In this document: piece after piece, positions 1 to 11,203 of the stretch
Position numbering within the stretch: position 1 is the first letter of the stretch
Layout: each line of letters opens with the position of its first letter
Source: Morella rubra
Lineage: Eukaryota; Streptophyta; Magnoliopsida; Fagales; Myricaceae
DNA length: 64,000 bases
NCBI GenBank assembly: GCA_003952965.2
Contig: CM025850.1
Coordinates: 974,378-1,038,377 of the forward strand
Direction of reading: 5' to 3'
Notes under the pieces: generated by a model
Seen by the model: the letters and a program-made list of their open reading frames with translations, nothing else
Database searches by the model: none
What the model was told of the DNA's origin: nothing
Made by a program: the position numbers and the translations under genes

Positions 1-2314
1 CGGAGCACTGAACAGAGTAATCAGCTTCCCAGACTCCACAACATGATCTATGGTGTACCCTTCATCCATTCCTCCAAAGCCAGGCCTTTTTTCTCTGGCA
101 TCCGGGCCTTCATGTGATCTGATGATTAGCTGCATTGAGACAACAAATTATGACCCCAACAATGGCATTACAATTCAAATGCCAGCAAGTTCCACTATGC
201 ACTTTCAAAGGACAAGTTCGTTTGTTTTAAAGCAAGACAGTAAAAAACCATTTTGCGGAAATAACTTCCAAAGAGAGCACTTTAACCATCCAAAATCATG
301 AAAAGAAGCTGCAGCATGAATTCAGACCTAGTGGCATCTCCTTCCCAAAAAGAATTGGGAAGGAGAAAATAAAACAATAGACCTGAGTTTTATTGTCTAG
401 AAGAACAAATCACATGTCCTCTTTCATTAAGTCAAGAGTTACAAGTGTCAGTTTAAGATGGGTAAACAGCACATCACCAGATCCGCAGCTACGATAAATC
501 AAATATTACATTTTCATATTCATAATTACCAAATTGATGAAATGGGAATGCACCAATCAAGAATAAATTCCAGATTCTATGCAAGGACAATAATCATTGA
601 TCATACTATTGGTACAATATGCAATTAGCAGTTATAAAACCAGTCAAAATACACCACACCCATCATGAGAGCTATTACAAGATTAGCATATCAACTTAAG
701 ATTAGAAAAGAATTTTGATATCACCTTCAGATTGAACTTCTTCAAGAAGTCTTCAGTGCAATCAGGACCCCACAATAGTCCAATGCCTCGCTCTTTATTC
801 GGAGAAAGACCAGGATTCATTGATGGATCTGACCAGAGGACATCACCCGGTATCAGATTCGTACCTTCCCAAGGAGGATCCAGAATTGACCTTCGAGCCT
901 TCGATAATTCCTCCAGAGAACCAAGAGTTAAACGCTTGGGTTCGGAGTCGAAACTTATTCTACGATTTTTCTTCCCTTTCGATCTCTTTAGTGGCGTCAT
1001 AAATATGCTGCGGAAAAGCCCTCCGTGAGCGGTATATACACGTCCAGCTATAATAGAGGCCAAGGGGAGCCCTTCGAAGCATCCCAAACATTTCCGATAG
1101 GCATGCTTACCTTTGTCTCCATACTTCATTAAGACCTCCTTCTCAAAGCCATAAACAGAGGTACAATACTTGGATTCATGATTTCCACGGAGAAGATATA
1201 CTCTATGTGGCATAACGACCTGGGCAGAACATCATCACAATAAATACAGTTATTAATGACTACAGATTTTTATACTTTTAACTAAAACAAGCAATTCGTA
1301 TCCTGCACAGAAGAACAAAAGAAAAAGAAAAACAGTTCCATAATTGTTAAGTAAAAGAATGAGATTCACTGAGAAAAGAGCATAAAGCAGGCATGGAACT
1401 TGGGCATCCAGCAAACCACTAAATGAGAAGAAGTCATCGCCAGAGAGCCCACAACCTTATTTCCGATGAGAAATGCAAAGACATTTAATAGTTGGTAGCG
1501 GCGTCCGAAGCAACTTACTTACCTTGGGAAATATGAAACCTCTCATACTATTTCTAATTCATCAAATTATGTCTGCAGTTTGCTAAGCAATCCATTACCC
1601 AATATAACAGAACGTCACTAAACTCATCGGACAAGAAAAAACAAAAACAGAATCATAAAAGGAAGAAATATAAAGTAGAGAACGTTAACAATGGTGTGAA
1701 AACAATTCTAGCCATCAAGAACAGCTACATGATTTGTTATAAGACTGCAATAGGATAAAGAAAAAGAAGTACAAGATTAGTCGGATATATCTAGTCATAT
1801 ACACAGAGAAACAGTGGTATACCTTCCAGGCCAACAAGATAAGGAAGGTCTCGAGGCCCCACGCGCCGCGGTCGACATAATCACCGTTGAAGACGAAGAA
1901 GCGATTTTCAGAGGGAAAGCCAGCGTCTTCCAGTAGGAAGAGGAGATCATGCAGTTGGCCATGAACATCCCCCACCACCACCACCTCGGCTGCACTGGAT
2001 TCGTCCGCGTCGGGGTCGATTCTGAGGCAGTTCGGCTCCTTGTGGAGGATCTTAGATGCGGCGAGAACCAAAGCATCAAAGATTTGAACCGGGAGGACGG
2101 AGGGGAAATCGGACGGCGGGACATTCTTAGACGACCAATCGAAGACGGACATCAGATTCCTGATCCAATCCAGATCCAACCTCCCATCGGGAGGCCACGT
2201 CAGAGGTATCGGTAATGGAATCGGTAATGGTATCGTTATCGGATTCGACGATAAATCTCCGCCCTCGGCAGTAGAAGCGCTGGGAGGAGTATCCTGGTCG
2301 GTACCAGATGACAT
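1..2314 (-). CDS. PP7: Serine/threonine-protein phosphatase 7 (PP7) homolog, 3' end off the window
   Basis: Plant PP7 is a nuclear PPP-family phosphatase linked in Arabidopsis to blue-light signalling and thermotolerance (family knowledge). Three exons are readable on the minus strand: 2314-1823 (164 codons), 1219-725 (165 codons) and 129 to beyond base 1. All have GT..AG borders, and both exon junctions fall between codons (phase 0). Metal-binding PPP motifs are intact: GDVHG at residues 115-119, GDYVDRG at 144-150, GNHE at 176-179. Later come the conserved blocks [21 protein letters not shown] and, in exon 3, RSHEGPDAR. The exon 2 segment between the GNHE block and WSDPSM carries a lysine/arginine-rich insert ([10 protein letters not shown]), the position of the known PP7 insertion. 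The N-terminus is about 25 residues longer than I recall for Arabidopsis PP7 and contains a Pro/Leu/Ile low-complexity run. The start is the ATG at 2314, the only one that opens this frame. The C-terminal part is missing only because the window ends. Confidence 0.93.
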
Positions 2315-3326
2315 TTTTTGTCCTCTCCGTTTTTATTTCGTTTTAATTTATTCTAAGAACCAATAACTTTGGTCTCTCCTAGAATATTTATGCAAACTCT
2401 AAAACCCTAACATGATTTAAAAGAGTTCCGGGGAGGTATTTATGTCTCCAAACTTCCCAAATAAGAATTTATTTCCAAAAGCTTTTATTTTATTTGTTTT
2501 TGTTTTTGTCTTTTAGTGGCTTCCTTTTAGCTTAGTGCCAATTGGATTTACAGCCATTTTCCACCACCAAGATCTGAGAATCCAGGTGGGTACTGATTCA
2601 TTGACAACTATTGTGCATGTACAGATGTACTTGAAAGCCCAGCTATACAATACAGGAAAGAACAGTATGTGAATGGAGAAGTGCTGTATTCTTTCTTATA
2701 AATTATAAATTATAATACTCTCTTCTCAAGCTTCCTCTCATGTTTCTTCACTATTTTGGGAGCAAAATCCTCACACTTTTCGTATTTTATTAGGAATTCT
2801 ACCTCTAGTTCTAGTACCAATTCTATGTATTTGGAGAAACGAAGTTAATGATATTTATTTTAACCTAATTCAAGTTACCTCAGCTGTTAGGACATACTTG
2901 AGACTGTATGAATCAGGCGCACAGTTCTAAGTTTGATATCGCATCGGGATGTTGGCCTGTTGGTCAATCTAGTCTCAACAAAATTTGTTGTGGCGTCAAA
3001 CCTACTACGTGTGACCAAATTGAACTAGATTAGTCCAAATTTGGTGCACAGTACCGTAAATTTTTTTCCTTACAAAAAAAAAACGATACTCATACTTCAA
3101 AAGACAATGAAACATAGATAACATTACTTTAGATTTTTTTTTCCCTATACTCAATGACAGATACAGAGGTGGGCAGAGGCCATCCCCAAATTTTGTTAGA
3201 ATTTTACTTTAGAACCAATTTTTTAACAAAATTTTACTTTATCCCCGAAGTTTCTCATGTTTTGGCCAAACACGTGAGAAGTCTGCCCCCCAAAATGTTT
3301 CAATTTCAAGTTTATAAAGGGTTGCC
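2315..3326. other. Intergenic, upstream of the PP7 gene
   Basis: AT-rich sequence with several homopolymer A/T runs. It should contain the PP7 promoter, since that gene starts at 2314 and reads away to the left. An AAACCCTAA telo-box-like string lies at about 2401-2410, a motif common near the transcription start of plant housekeeping genes. I recognise no coding sequence. Confidence 0.4.
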
Positions 3327-3334
3327 CTCATGTA

Positions 3335-6039
3335 TAGTAGGGCTGATCAAAATTTCTAGTGATGCCGGTTCGCCACTAGTACCATTGTGTATTTTGGGGA
3401 GATTAGCAGTGTCGGTAACCACCCACTAGTCCCTCAATTAATCGGTACAACAAATTATTAATTTTTTTTAAAAAAAAATTACCATCAAAACAAAGCAGCG
3501 TCGTTCTAATTTTGTTAATTTTTTTTAATCAAGATCAAAACGTTGTTTGAAGTTTTTTTTTTTTGTTAAAAAAAACAAAGCAGTGTTGTTCTACAGAGTT
3601 AGGGTTATCTTGTAGCAATTCGTGATTCAAACAAATTTGAATCTTGATTAACTCCTCTCCCTCACGAGTCCTAGCCTCGCTCCCCCTGGCCAATCGCCCG
3701 TCGCCCATTGCCAGTCACACTATCCAACTCAACACTTGGCAACTTCATTTTTTTCATGCGGTTTTGTTCAAGGTATCCAATCTCCATCCGGTTTTTATTT
3801 TACTCAGTACTCACAAATCCAATCAATAAGGTCTACATATTATGTTGAAGTTGTTGTGCAAAATTACAGTTTGTTTTTAAAGTTGCTGATTTGTTGTGCC
3901 GGTTTAACAAGTGCAATGTCGTGTATGTGATACAAAATTACAGCCAAGATTTTGTCTAATTACTAAATGATTTTATAGTGCCGTGTATGTTATGCAAAAT
4001 TATGGCAGGGGACTCTTATGACTTATGATGTAATTGCAAAGTGATTTTGTGAGAAGAATTTATTCATTGCGTGGATATTTTTAATGTTTCCTTACTCATT
4101 TGGAATATTTTGAAAGTTGAAATTTGGAATATGTGTATGTAATTTGGAAAATGTTTGATAATTTGAAATATATTTGAAAGTTGGAATTTGGAATATGCAT
4201 ATGTAATTTATATTATGTTTGATAATTTGAAATATGTTTGATAATTTGCAATATGTTTGAAACTTTATTTCTCAGATTTGGATAGACATGGAAGCTACTC
4301 CAAGATCTACACCACTCTCTACACCTGGGAGCACACCAATCTCTTCTCCTGCTGCTAGCCCTAGAGGTATTTCGGTAGAGTCTACACCTCTGATTCCACC
4401 ATCATAGGCCTCGTGCCTTGCTGGCACATCGACACCAACCCCTGCCACAACAGGGGGTGCTAGTGGTCATCATCCTCTTCATAAGAGAAGGAAATTTGCT
4501 AATCCACTTGACTTGTAAAATCACTACACGAGAATGCCCGTTGTTGATCAAGATCGGCCTTAATGTAAGTGTAACTACTGTGGTAATTTATTTATGTATT
4601 ATCATAGGCGTAATGGGACTTCGGGGTTGAAGCAACACTTGAACTCATGCATAATGTATAAAAGGAAAAACTCTCAAACCAATATAAGAAAATCTTTCTT
4701 GAGTCATGATGTTAGAACTGCGAAGTTTGATATAGTTGGTGATTTTGAGGTTGTTAGGTTTGATGAGAAGATTAGCAAAAGATTGCTGAGATGATTATCT
4801 TATATGAGTATCCATTTAGAATTGTAGAGAAGGATGAGTTTGTGGAGTTCATTCATGATCTTGAGCCTCGGTTTAGGATGTCATCATGTTTCACAATTAT
4901 GAGAGATTGCATGCAGTTGTATTTGAATGAGAAGACTTCATTGAAAGTTATCATGGGGAGCAATAGTTTTCGGATTTGCTTTACAACTTATACTTGGACA
5001 TCCATTCAGAATATGAATCATATGTGTATTGCTGCTCACTTTCTTGATTGTAGTTGGAAGTTACATAAGAGAATCTTATCATTCCGTCGTATGCAAGATC
5101 ATAAAGGGGGCAACAACAGCAAAAGAGCATGAGGAGTATATGTTTACTTGACAGTTAGAATGATCATTATGGGATATGAATGATTTTGATTATGTTAGTT
5201 ACTTTTGTTAGACTTGTGTTGATTTTGAATCTTTGATGATGATATTTACTTGTTGGATTATGTTAAATAGTTGGATTATGTTTGAATATGTAATTTGGAC
5301 AATTGGACTTTATATTTTAATATTTTAAATGATATTATATTGGAAATTTAGATTTTGAACAGGTTATTATATTTGATATGATTATGATATTATGTTGAGA
5401 ATTTGAACATGTTATTATTTTTTATATGATTATGATATTTGTCTATTTGATATAATTATAATATTATGTTGCTTATATTTGAATTCGAATGAGAGAAAAT
5501 TAGGAAAACAAAGTGGCCATCAAATCTAATATGATCATAGTCTACTATTATAATTATATCAAATACTTTTTTTTTCCATGTGTAAATATTGAATACTTGT
5601 TTTACCATGTAAGTTTTGAGCTTCCTTGTTTTGGTAGTACGTAAGAATATAGAAAAATAAACTAAACAATGGTATATTTTCATTGTTAGACTAAAATTAG
5701 GGCAAATTTTAAAATCTTTAAAAATGCCTAACAAATAAGCTCAAAAATATCTAAAAAAAAAAGCTTCAAATGGGTACAAAAAAGTTCAATAAAACAGCCC
5801 AAAAAAGCTAAAAAAAAAAAAAAACAGCCCAAAAAAGGGGAAAAAAACCCAATAAAAACCTAATAGGCCCGGCCCAAAGGTTACATAGTTTAAACGGTTA
5901 TTGTGTTACTGTTATTGGCACCAGCAAGGCCAGTTACTATACATTGTCAGTTTTGGTGTAAAAACAAAAACACCACCCTTAGTGGTGCGGTACCGATTTT
6001 GGAGCAAATCGGCATTGGTTACACCATTAATTAGCCATA
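3335..6039 (+). mobile_element. hAT-superfamily DNA transposon, internally deleted, with 8-bp TSD
   Basis: The element is flanked by an exact 8-bp duplication, CTCATGTA, at 3327-3334 and 6040-6047; 8 bp is the hAT-typical length. Ends are imperfect inverted repeats: the left end reads TAGTAGGGCTGATCAA and the reverse complement of the right end reads TATGGCTAATTAA, matching at 10 of 13 positions when the core is aligned. Inside are a BED zinc finger and the N-terminal half of a hAT transposase on the plus strand (4287-5132). The catalytic core and C-terminal dimerisation region are absent. The rest is AT-rich non-coding DNA. It is therefore a non-autonomous deletion derivative. Confidence 0.8.
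4287..5132 (+). pseudogene. hAT transposase N-terminal remnant with BED zinc finger
   Basis: A Ser/Thr/Pro-rich leader starts at the ATG at 4287. A BED-type finger follows at about 4565-4650, with the Cys pair in CKCNYC and then GTSGLKQHLNSC. After a stop at 4792 the frame resumes with the conserved block MIILYEYPFRIVEKDEF (4791 on) and TSIQNMNHMC, WKLHKRIL. These match the N-terminal half of plant RICESLEEPER-like hAT transposases. The reading frame is broken at least twice (TAG near 4406, TGA near 4792) and ends at 5132, far short of a full transposase. It lies inside the 3335-6039 element. It cannot encode an active enzyme. Confidence 0.8.
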
Positions 6040-6419
6040 CTCATGTACTCTCATTTGTTGGCCAAACATTTTTTTAAAATTTCTAACCATTAAATATTAA
6101 AAAGGAAATATATAACTAACTAATTCTCGGCTAATTTCACCATTTTTAGATCAAAAAGCTCCCTCACTAATTTCAACCAAACTAAATTTTTTAATAAAAG
6201 AATATAGAACTGAAAATACTTCTAAATAAACCATGATATACAGTGAACTCTATAAAATGTAAAAGATTGTTAGAAGTGTCAATAACTTATTTAAGATTAT
6301 TACACTCAATTTATGTTCCAAAACTATATATTTATGTGTATTTTCTCTTTGTTTAGTAGATTATTTTAAAGATTAAAAGTTAAATTCCAAAAACATGTAA
6401 AAGCTAAAATGTTTGCGCA

Positions 6420-7420
6420 AGGTGGATCCTCGAATAATACCTTTTGATTTTGATGATAAAAAACTCTATATGCTTTGAAGGATTTTAGATTTCAATATCG
6501 TAAATCCACATTTACTAAAATTGATTTCCAAAAGGATTGAAACACTCTCTCTCTCTCTTTTTAAAAGGTCCTAAATATTCTATAACACTGTTGTATAAGC
6601 TAAAAAATGTTCTTATTATTCATTGTATAGGTTTAAAAATGTTTTGGAATGAAAATGACACTTTCAAGCTGTTGAAAAATCTCTTCAGCGTCGATGGTGT
6701 CGACACATGCCACTGACACTCGAGAACTGTTTTGATAGTGTCGACACATGTCACTGATACCCGAGAGCAGTTTTGATGGTGTCGATACATGGGAAGATAG
6801 TGTTAACACATGCCATAGACACTCAGGAGCAAAATTTCATACAAGGATGATGATGTCGACATATGCTGCGATTTTGCAAATTTTCCTGAATCGACGTCAG
6901 CGCATTCTTTTTTATTTAAAAAGTTTAGAGCACCTGTCTAATGGTACAATAAAGCATCTTTGAGACCACACAACTCTAGATTATTATAAATATAATAAGG
7001 TGGAGAGAGAAAAGACAAGAACTTGCATTATCATTCATGACTTAGCCTACAAAGAGAGAGAAAGAGCCTGTAGAAGAAGGAAAACTCAAATCCCAAGAAA
7101 GTTACTCTTGACACCTGCCAAGATTCCAGCTTTCACTCTCTGATCTTGTCTTTTTGCTCATTATTGTGTTTTTTATTTGCACATCTGGCTTAAAGAGTTC
7201 TTCTTTATTACTTCTTTTATTGTAAAACACTTGAGTGTGGGGATACACTTGGGCATACCCGTGAGGATAGAACAAATCCCAATTGTCAATCATTCAGAGT
7301 GATAGGCACGGTAGGTCTCTTCCCAGTATCAACCTCTGAAAGGTGCATAACAAATATATCAAATTCCTATAGAATTAAAGACATATAAGTATTAACCATT
7401 AAACAACAAATTCTAAAGTC
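6420..7420 (+). mobile_element. Copia-type (Tork-like) LTR remnant with a minisatellite
   Basis: The stretch opens with the phrase ttttgattttgatgat, characteristic of Tork-like Copia LTR starts. At about 6685-6860 it contains four or so degenerate copies of a roughly 50-bp unit centred on gtgtcgacacatg. No coding part is attached and exact ends and target duplication were not found. The family call rests on my recollection of such LTRs, so it is tentative. Confidence 0.4.
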
Positions 7421-8060
7421 AGTACCTGCATCAAGTGCATAAGTTGTCGGATCCTCGATAATAATGGATTCATTATCACTAACATTCATTTTTGGTGCTG
7501 ATTGCAACTAGTTTTGAGCACATATATAGCTCTCAACTATTTTTGGAGTTAAAGAACTTTGAAAAGCATCTAATACTTGACCTGAAGTGCTGAAAATAGA
7601 CTCTGATGGTATAATGGTAATAGGGATTGCCAAGAAATCTCATGCAATGCAAGAGAGGATTGAGAGTTTAGTCGTGTTCTCTAGCAAATATCTATCCATT
7701 TTCGGACTTGTGATCTAATAGACTTTGTGTTGGCCTTTCCTCATCGAGGTCTTTTCACAACCACATGTCATCATTGCCATGACTCTCTTTGAGGTCTACA
7801 TAGTTAGGATTATTTGTTGACGTTCCAACACCACTAAACCCAGTACTAACACCATACTCCAAATATAAATGATCAATGGTAGCCCTCACCGCACTTGCAA
7901 TCTTAAAACCCTTTTCCATCCTAAGAACTGTTTAAATCAAAATTCACCAGTAAACAATTTAAACTTGGGATCAAGCACAGCAGCTACAAAAAGAAGCTTA
8001 TTCACCTTAGTCACATCTCCCCAATATTTGTCAAATTTGTCTTCATTCGCCGTGTCATAT
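7420..8060 (-). pseudogene. hAT transposase C-terminal remnant (inverted relative to the 3335-6039 element)
   Basis: On the minus strand from about 8050 one can read KYWGDVTKVNKLL and AAVLDPKFKL, then after frameshifts and stops DFLAIPITIIPSES, then SSLTPKIVESYICAQN. These are the C-terminal blocks of plant hAT transposases, including the hAT dimerisation region. Several stop codons and frame changes interrupt it. Neither a matching N-terminus nor inverted-repeat ends were seen nearby. It runs opposite to the N-terminal remnant at 4287-5132, so it is a separate insertion or an inverted piece. Confidence 0.7.
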
Positions 8061-8440
8061 CCTCCAATAAAAAGGTCACCACTGTCACAAAATGTGATAA
8101 AGAACTATGATTGAAAAACTTAAACACAATAAAGAAGAATTGTTTTGTTGAGTTTATGATTTGATTTTAAGATTGCGCTTAAATAAACAAAAAATAACAG
8201 ATGAAACTAATAAAGAGAAACTATAAAGTTTCAATAATTCATTTAACAACTCATGATGTCTTTGATCATTTATACTCAATTGGATGAGAATGATGATTCT
8301 CTTCAAGTGGAAAATCTAATAATAAGCCCTACAAAGATATTCATATGATAAGATTTATGAATAATAAATGGTTTGACGATAAAACTCTAATTTCACCTTA
8401 CAACATTCAATGTATTTAGAAATCACAATGAATAAATAGG
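8061..8440. other. Intergenic, no feature recognised
   Basis: AT-rich sequence between the hAT fragment and the Copia-like LTR. No gene, repeat boundary or RNA gene seen. Confidence 0.3.
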
Positions 8441-10036
8441 AATGTGAAAGAACGTTTAGACCCAAAACTATACCTAGAGTGGGGGTGACTAGGTATTGTA
8501 AAAATATAATCTACTCTTTCTATAAATCACAGAAAAGCAGAATCAATTAAAAATCAGTCAATCAACTATTTTCTGTGAACTGAACAGCACATGTACAAAC
8601 ACAATGAATAGAATTTTATATCAGCTGAAACTTACAAAACAAAGCAAATATTACAGCAATGGAAATACAACGATATTCACAATATATCGACAATAATAAA
8701 GTGACAACAACAAGATATGATCAGTAACAATTAACCTCAAACTAAGTATGAATCACAACAACTAAACAATCAAGAAACACTATGATGTTCAGCAACAATA
8801 CCAACACAACATATGCAGATTTTTCCTACCCTGTAAAATGCTACAGTTAAGATTTCAGCAACACAGTAATTAAAACAAGATTGTTAACAGCAATACTAAT
8901 GAATCAAAACTAAGGTTATTCAATCAGCAACACAATCACCAAGATTCCAGCAACATACTACTCACAAACCCAACCCAAAACAAGTGACTTAGATCAATTA
9001 TCAAGATCAACCAACAGCAACCAATTTGCTTGTAAAAGATCACGTCTGTAACACTTTAGATCTGTAAAATGGTAATCACAATATGAGTTAGTTAAATCAA
9101 GATTTAAGAGAAATGAGAACTCGAATCAACACCAAGATTTTTTGTTGACGAAGTGAAAAATCACTTGAGGATATTTTCCTCAAGAGAAAAAAACACTCCA
9201 GGTGTGCGAAGGCCACACCAGTCGATCCATTATATGCTTGAAAACTTTACACAAAGGTGATCAATATGAAAATCTTTTTCATTTTCCAGATCCCCAATTC
9301 TTCCGTAAAGCCTCCCAAGACAATCTTCTCTTAGGACAGTGGCCAGCACCAGTTTCTTTGACCAGCAACTCTGATCAGCAATAGTGGACGTCAACGAACT
9401 CGTCGACCCTTCGATTCTTCCTCAGAAAACACTTGGCAGCAACCAGTCTTGATCAACTTCTCAAGATTCGTCTTCGCAATGTCACGATCTAATCAACACC
9501 CGAGTGGGAACGAGAAACCCAACGATCAACGGTCTACACCACTCGAAACCTTCCACCAGAGGGAAGCAAATCAACTCTCACAGCAAGATGCAATCAGATC
9601 TTATTTCCGCAGGTAGAGAGAAAATGGGGATTTTTCGGTAGAGAGGAGTTTTTGAAGTTCTTTTCGTCAAGGTGCATGAATCTCCTTAACTAAATCACGT
9701 AAAGTCTTTCTCTCAGGTTTTAGTCTTTTTTTGTGAGAGTATCTTAGTAAAAATAGGTTAGATTTACTGTTGGGCGTCTTTTCTGGAAGGGGTATACGAA
9801 GGCTGTAGAAACTCGCCAGGCTGACTCAAGGTTAACCCATATAACCGAAAAACTACCTTATAGCTCAGCGTCCATTTCCCAATTGTTCCAGAAGCCACCA
9901 GCACCTTCCAGCCACTTTCTATTCAGCTCAAAGTCATTCCTGAATTAATCAAGTTGCTGAAACAATTTTAAAATGAAAAAATTCATTTAATAAAATACTG
10001 TTTTGATCATGACAAAACTGCCAATTTTACATAACA
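8441..10036 (-). mobile_element. Probable Copia (Tork-like) LTR, reverse orientation
   Basis: Read on the minus strand, the stretch starts TGTTATGTAAAATTGGCAG (from about 10036 down), soon followed by TTTTGTCATGATCAAAAC. It ends with ACCCCCACTCTAGG near 8490-8475, the reverse complement of the cctagagtgggggtgac phrase. Both ends are typical of Tork-like Copia LTRs, which often contain 'cctagaggggggtgaatag'. A similar reverse-oriented LTR end is at 42785. No internal domain or clear target duplication was found, so it may be a solo or truncated LTR. Confidence 0.4.
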
Positions 10037-11016
10037 CTTTTAAAATGTATAGATGAGAAATTAATCTACGAATATAAAACCATTCGTTTAAACTAAAATC
10101 ACTTTATTACTCATCGATGATCAAAATAACATCATAAGCTATTAAACTTCACTTTTAACCTTAGCGAGAGAGTTCTGGCATGACATCTTCACAATGAAAG
10201 CCATGAATTTCAGAGAAAAACGTCTACCTAGAAAAGCAAGAAAAGTAAAAGTAAAAAAATGAAAAAGTCCCCATATGCTTTGTTATCCACTGCCTTTTAA
10301 GCTTTCCTCCTTTGAACACGTTTTTAGCCCTTCAGATGTACAAATTTCAAAAGCTTTGCGAAATTGTTTCCTTAAGTTCAAATATTGTTTTCCTTCTTCC
10401 AATCCCAAAAAATTAGCATGAAAAAGAGTCCTTCATGCTCTCATCTTCATTAAAAATCTCGTCTTTTTTTTTTTTTTTTCCCATAAAACACATCTATCAA
10501 GACATATTGACTTCACTTGACTTGGTTGGATATCGAGACATGGACATTTTCAAGCAATTGAGCATGTAAACATAATAGTAGGCATGTAACATCGTAAGAA
10601 TAGGTATATGTAGATACTTAAAAAAATCATGTTGTTTTGAAAGAAGGAAAAAAAAAAAGAGAGGAAAGTATAAGGCCCAGTTGCAAATTGTAATCTTAAG
10701 CCGAAAGGAAAGGTTAATGCCGGCACTTAACCTCAGGGCCGGTGTAAAAGCAACTTTTATCAGAAGCGGGCCAAGCTGCGGACGAGCCACTTCTCAAAAG
10801 CGAGACAGCGGGCTTTCACGGAAGGATCTAGAACAATACTCCAAAAAATCCCCTGCACCATCCAACGGTCTACATTCAGAGAAGACTGACCTAGAGATGG
10901 GCGTAGAAGTTCCAGACCCTTCCTGACGATGCGTATATACCATGAACTAATCCCCACCGTCCATTAATCTCAACACTCTTGCCAGGAAAGCACTCGCCCT
11001 GCTAGGCTGCTATATT
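10037..11016. other. Intergenic and presumed DnaJ promoter
   Basis: The left half is AT-rich and featureless. From about 10670 the GC content rises towards the DnaJ gene. One weak gap-type heat-shock-element match exists, with GAA at 10821-10823 and at 10831-10833 separated by seven bases; no strong three-unit element was found. Open frames here look fortuitous. Confidence 0.35.
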
Positions 11017-11024
11017 TATATAAA
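11017..11024 (+). promoter_or_regulatory. TATA box of the DnaJ gene
   Basis: The sequence TATATAAA lies 180 bases upstream of the start codon at 11204 in an otherwise GC-richer stretch. A CT-rich tract (ctcgctctctctctctt, about 11071-11087) lies 47-63 bases downstream, within the presumed 5' leader. Position and context fit a plant core promoter. Confidence 0.65.
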
Positions 11025-11203
11025 GCACGCACCAAACGTTTGCAGCTGGCGAAATTCCTCGTTCTCTATTGCTCGCTCTCTCTCTCTTTATCAAGAGTCA
11101 GGGCCTTGTGTACGCCGAACGCTTGGAATCTAGGGTTTGATTGGGAACCTGGTCTTGATCGGAAAGCCAAGGTTTTCGACTGAATTTTAAAGAAAAGGAA
11201 AAG

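Noticed and set aside
1949..2215. Plus-strand open frame of 88 codons opposite PP7 exon 1
   Set aside because: It is antisense to a well-conserved coding exon; the composition of that exon explains the open frame.
10815..10925. Heat-shock elements in the DnaJ promoter (gaagttccagacccttcc region)
   Set aside because: GAA and TTC units are spaced by one base rather than two, so the pentamer pattern fails. Only a weak gap-type match at 10821-10833 remains.
10681..10926. Open frames on both strands just upstream of the DnaJ gene
   Set aside because: No family resemblance; they lie in the presumed promoter, where GC content is higher and stops are rarer.
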